From: Nymphaea colorata
Lineage: Eukaryota; Streptophyta; Magnoliopsida; Nymphaeales; Nymphaeaceae
Length of the DNA stretch: 23,808 nucleotides
Assembly (NCBI RefSeq): GCF_008831285.2
Contig: NW_022204772.1
Span: 1 to 23,808 of the forward strand
Reading direction: 5' to 3'
Shown here: positions 20,405 to 23,808 of the stretch, piece by piece
Numbering within the stretch: the stretch's first letter is position 1
How the letters are laid out: each line of letters starts with the position of its first letter
The notes under the pieces: model-generated
What the model saw: only the letters and a program-made list of their open reading frames with translations
Told to the model about the DNA's origin: nothing
The model's database searches: none
Program-made: the position numbers and the translations under genes

Positions 20405-21657
20405 TTAAAAATCCCAAATAGGCAGCGGAATACAAGAATGGCTAATCCCAAACCCAAGCAAATCCTACTACAATTGACTAAAAGCTGTGAGGCTAGTACA
20501 AGCGGAAGCGATACATTTGATGAAAATCACTCAAACTCACTCAACAAACCATCAAACCAAACCTAATCGAATCAAACCACACCCGCCCGTAGGAGGCTAA
20601 TGTCGGCACGAGGTCGTGTCCTTGGCGCAGTGCCGTGGAGGTCCCTCTATGCACAACGACGACCCCAAGGTCGGGCTGAAATCAAAATGCAGAAATAAAA
20701 TGCTACCACCCTCGAGTCTAAAGAGAAGGGTAGGGTGTACCGGCCAAGGCTAGCTTGGCGAAGCAACCACACGCCTCGAGGTGAGATTCCACACTCGAGG
20801 ACTAACAGCAACACAAGAGGAGAGAACGGCGTAGGGCTGTGGCTCCAATGATGAAGACGCCGGTCGGTGGATTAGAGCACTCCAAGGGTCACGCGATTGA
20901 GGAATCTCCTTGCTGAAATCGCCTAGGAGCTCTCCATGCACTTGCTGGCTGACTTGGGGACCTGCGGGGATCCACGCCGGAAGGTCGCCGGAAAAGTAGC
21001 AGAGGTGGCCGGCGGCGGCCTGAGGATGCCGGAGATGGCTGGGGCAAGACCCGCCGGTTCCAAGACTCTCAAGGATGCACTAGGCGGACTTCCTTGTGGA
21101 CTAGGGTTGGAACCAACTAGGTGCGGGTCTTGGGCAGGGTGAGCTCGGACCAGGTGGGACCAGGTGGGCCCGGGCTAGGTTCGGCCAATGAGCTGGGTCA
21201 ATGAAAGGTTAGGCAAGGTGGGTCCTAAGGTTCAAATCCTAGGTTGACCTGGTGAAGGGAAGGGCCTAAATCGTGGGTTCCTACAAAGTAGCTAGGGTAG
21301 GTTTAGGCTGCTCGGTTTGAGGAAATGGGAATGGTAAGGGGGAATGGGGTGCAGTAACTTGAGGTAACTCAAGTGTGAACTAGGATAAAAACGGATGAGA
21401 GAAATTGGGGCTGAGGATTATGGAGGATATTCCCCAAGGGAATCGTTCTCCAAGATGCTAGGCGAGGTGGCACTTCTAGAAGGCTATCTCCCAAGTAAGT
21501 AGGAGAGAGGCTAGGGATTCGGTGAGGTGTCTAGGTGAGGTGGCTGGTGGGTTGCTGAGGTGTGTGGCTGGGAGAGTTCCTAGCTAAAGTGGAGGATAGG
21601 TGGCAGGTACGTAGAGGCTATCTCCTAGATGTTAGGAGAGAGGATAGGAAAGGTGGT

Positions 21658-21761
21658 GAGGTGTCTAGCTAGGTGGCGCAACAAATGTGGGGAGATTGAC
21701 TTGAGTGATGAGGTGTCTAGCTAGGTGGCACAACAAATGTGGGGAGATGGACTTGGGTGAT
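21658..21761. repeat. 52-bp tandem repeat, two units (right LTR)
   Basis: It has the same two-unit structure as 14865-14968, starting at 21658 and 21710. Confidence 0.85.
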
Positions 21762-22329
21762 GAGGTGGAGGGCGAGCTGGAGGGGAGAGACTTCTAAAAT
21801 CTTCTAGAAAGGACACTTGGCTGGAGGAGAAAGAGCTAGATCCTACACTATTGGAGATCAATCCTAGCTACTCAATCTTCCCCTTGATCTTCTCACCAAA
21901 TGGTGGGTGATCCACCAAATGTGGAAAAGAGAGTGGAGGGGATGACGAGCTGGCTTCTCTCTCTTTCAAGCTACCTTCTAAGTCAACAGGATTCTGCCAC
22001 GTGTCAAGATGAGAGGTCAAAATTAAACAAGAGAAAACACTCACCAAATTGGAAAATCGGCTAGGGTTTCCCAAGCTCGCCGGCGGTAGGACTTTTCCCC
22101 AAATGTTGGCCGGTTTTTCCCAATTCTCACCAAGAACGCCTAAGGCAGCTGTGATCAGCTAAGTACAGCAAGAGTGGACGGATTTGGCTTGCTGTCCTCT
22201 GCCGGAGTTCGCCGGAAAATGTACCAATGTTAACCGGAATAATAGCAGCGGTGCCGGACGCCCAAATGTGCGCCGGAATTTGGAATTCTCGCCGGATTTC
22301 AACTTTTCTAACTCATTCTTGGGCTGATA

Positions 22330-22392
22330 TTTTTCTATTCTTTTCTTTTCTTTCTTTTCTTTTTCTCAAGCCCTTTTCTTTCTCTTTTCTTC
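22330..22392. repeat. pyrimidine tract (right LTR)
   Basis: It is the same T/C-only low-complexity tract as 15541-15602. Confidence 0.75.
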
Positions 22393-23702
22393 TGAACTTT
22401 CCGGCGAGATTAGCAGATCTGAACCGTGGCTGATTTTAACTTCAAACCCACGGTTCAAATGCTATTTTCAAACACGAAATCAAGAAATCTACGTGATTAA
22501 TCAAGGGAAAGTGGGTGACTCGTAAGAGACCCTTTGAAACTGGTTTCCACCGTGGGAATGAAGAGATCACTGGCTGGAAATCCAGCAAACTCCTCCTCCT
22601 TAAGCCGAACCCAGAGACAAAGAGCAACAACGTCGTTGCACCCTCTTTCTTCCTCGTTAAGGACGCTTACCGCTTGATCTCGAAGGATGGATGGTTGTCT
22701 TCTTCTTCTAGTCACCTAGATCAATGAAGACCTGCCCTGTTGGAGTCGTGGCCCTTAACCTTGCTGGTGGAGAAGCTCGGTTGCACCATGGACGCCTTGG
22801 ATTGAAGTGGGGAAAAACCGGGAGGAAGAGCTACCTTGCGCCTTGCACTTGGAGACTCCCAAAGCCGATCAACCTTTGGCCGAGTGGAGGAGAAGAGCAA
22901 AGAAACCAAGGAGAAGAAGATGAAGCCGCGGGTTGAAAGTCTTGTCCTCGTGGTATGCAGCAATGGCTGCTGTTCTAGCTAAACTACAGATCTACCGTAG
23001 AGAGAATAAGGCATGGAGAAGAAGATTGCGCCTAGAGGAGAAGAGAGAATTCGGGAGAGGAGAGAGAAGCTAATTCTACTAATTACTTAATTTCCTTCCA
23101 AATTCAATCAATGCATAATCCTTCTCAAAACAAAGGAGTACAATGTATTAATAGTGCTGAATCAAAAGTGGATCTAAACATGTGATCCAACCCTCAAAAA
23201 CGGAATCCAAAACGGAATTGAATCCAAAGCAAATGCGCACACTAAAACTTAACTAAAAACGCATAAAACACTCTCGAGACTTAAAGTCTTATTCCTAGAG
23301 CCGGTCCTCCTCTAGCCCGCGTGTGCTTGGACTCGACTTGGACCACGAATTGCCTAGGCTCGCCCTAGGCTGACCTAAGTGACAGGGTTTAGCGAAGACC
23401 TAGGCTGGACTAGACCGGACTTGGACTCAACCCACCGCCTTGGTATTCAAGAGCCTTGCTTAGAGTCGTTGCCTCTCCTCCCGCTCCTCCCTCGGCTTCG
23501 ATTCTAAGCTGACCATGATCAGTTTGTAAGGTCTGCACCTGCTGTACTGCGTCTCCTATTCCTCCTTCTTGACCCGTTCTTGGGTCAACACGGCCAAGAA
23601 GGGCCTGATTCCTCATGAAGGGCAGCCTTGCTTCGCCCGCTTTGGCTGCTCTTAACCTCATTAGTGGCTGCTCTCGGCCAAGTCGAAGGTTGACCCGTAT
23701 CA

Positions 23703-23808
23703 AAGGGTCGCATTTATTAGATAAAAGGCCAATGCGGGCTTTGCTCGATGTTTTGTGATTCATGATAACTCGACGGATCGCACGGCCTTCGTGCCGGCGA
23801 CGCATCAT
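23703..23808 (+). rRNA. 18S rRNA gene, continuation after the insertion (partial)
   Basis: It resumes at AAGGGTCGCATTTATTAGATAAAAGG and continues through the V2 region to GATTCATGATAACTCGACGG and CGGCGACGCATCAT, the standard plant 18S order. It is cut by the window edge. The V2 helix sequence (GGCCAATGCGGGCTTTGCTCG) differs from the common angiosperm form. About six bases expected between CCCCGAC and AAGGG are absent from both sides of the insertion. Confidence 0.95.

Larger units (their letters stand above)
11219..23702 (-). mobile_element. non-autonomous LTR retrotransposon in the 18S gene, with tandem truncated copy
   Basis: Read on the minus strand: LTR (23702-20268), primer-binding site, leader, 872-codon frame, polypurine tract, LTR (16915-13474), primer-binding site, leader, and a truncated frame ending at the 18S junction. 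The unit LTR+internal is ~6.79 kb and is repeated in direct tandem. The right end is a true LTR end (GTATCA, then 18S). The left end is a break inside the internal region, sharing only AC with the target, so it is not a normal integration end. The expected 18S bases between CCCCGAC and AAGGG (about six) are missing. The internal region is 3.35 kb, shorter than its LTR, and lacks recognisable gag, protease, reverse transcriptase and integrase. Mobilisation in trans by a related autonomous element is inferred. Confidence 0.88.
20268..23702 (-). repeat. LTR, right copy (3435 bp), 5' LTR of the full element
   Basis: It has the same ends as the left LTR (TGGTAGGGTC...GACCCGTATCA). The terminal CA at 23701-23702 is followed directly by 18S sequence, so this is the genuine integration end. 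It is 7 bp shorter than the left copy because of seven one-base deletions, near 21482, 21938, 22252, 22504, 22707, 22955 and 23374. Confidence 0.93.

Noticed and set aside
23410-23808. 132-codon minus-strand frame starting in 18S and running into the LTR
   Set aside because: It exists only because of the insertion junction. The LTR part matches the non-coding frame at 16623-16922.

Overview
This window is nuclear DNA from a plant, most likely a seed plant. It is a single ribosomal DNA (rDNA) spacer/18S unit broken up by long LTR retrotransposons. The evidence is a recognisable 5' end of an 18S rRNA gene at 11034-11220, its continuation at 23703-23808, repeated spacer blocks upstream of it, and Ty3/gypsy-type sequence with initiator-Met-tRNA primer sites. 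I cannot name the species. The V2 part of the 18S and a few normally invariant positions differ from the angiosperm 18S sequences I know, so this copy is either decayed or from a divergent lineage.

Layout, left to right. (1) 1-6158 is the 5' part of a minus-strand Ty3/gypsy element: a gag-protease reading frame (1959 down to 1, with a +1 frameshift at 86-88), a primer-binding site at 2166-2179 and a 4.0-kb LTR at 2182-6158. (2) 6159-6784 is rDNA intergenic spacer. (3) 6785-10292 is a 3.5-kb solo LTR with a perfect 5-bp target duplication, GGTAC. (4) 10293-11033 is rDNA spacer plus probable external transcribed spacer. (5) 11034-11220 is the first 187 nt of the 18S gene. (6) 11219-23702 is a 12.5-kb insertion into the 18S gene, on the minus strand: an intact 3.35-kb internal region between two 3.44-kb LTRs, followed by a second, truncated internal region in direct tandem. 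(7) 23703-23808 is the resumed 18S gene.

The 18S insertion is the most unusual item. Its internal region has no gag zinc knuckle, protease, reverse transcriptase or integrase that I can see. It carries one long frame of 872 codons whose N-terminal ~120 residues look like an FHA (forkhead-associated) domain with its usual phosphothreonine-contact residues replaced. It is therefore a non-autonomous LTR element carrying an FHA-like protein. The three LTRs in the window belong to related families. They share an ordered set of motifs near one end, including a short stem-loop at a fixed distance from the LTR end whose stem shows a compensatory base-pair change.

Both spacer insertions (LTR 1 and the solo LTR) sit at the same position of the spacer repeat, which suggests target preference. 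All three elements run antisense to the rRNA gene. The two near-identical LTRs of the 18S insertion differ only by seven one-base deletions, all in the right copy, so assembly or polishing error must be considered for this and for the protease frameshift. Many short open frames in the LTRs and spacers have no support as genes and are not annotated.
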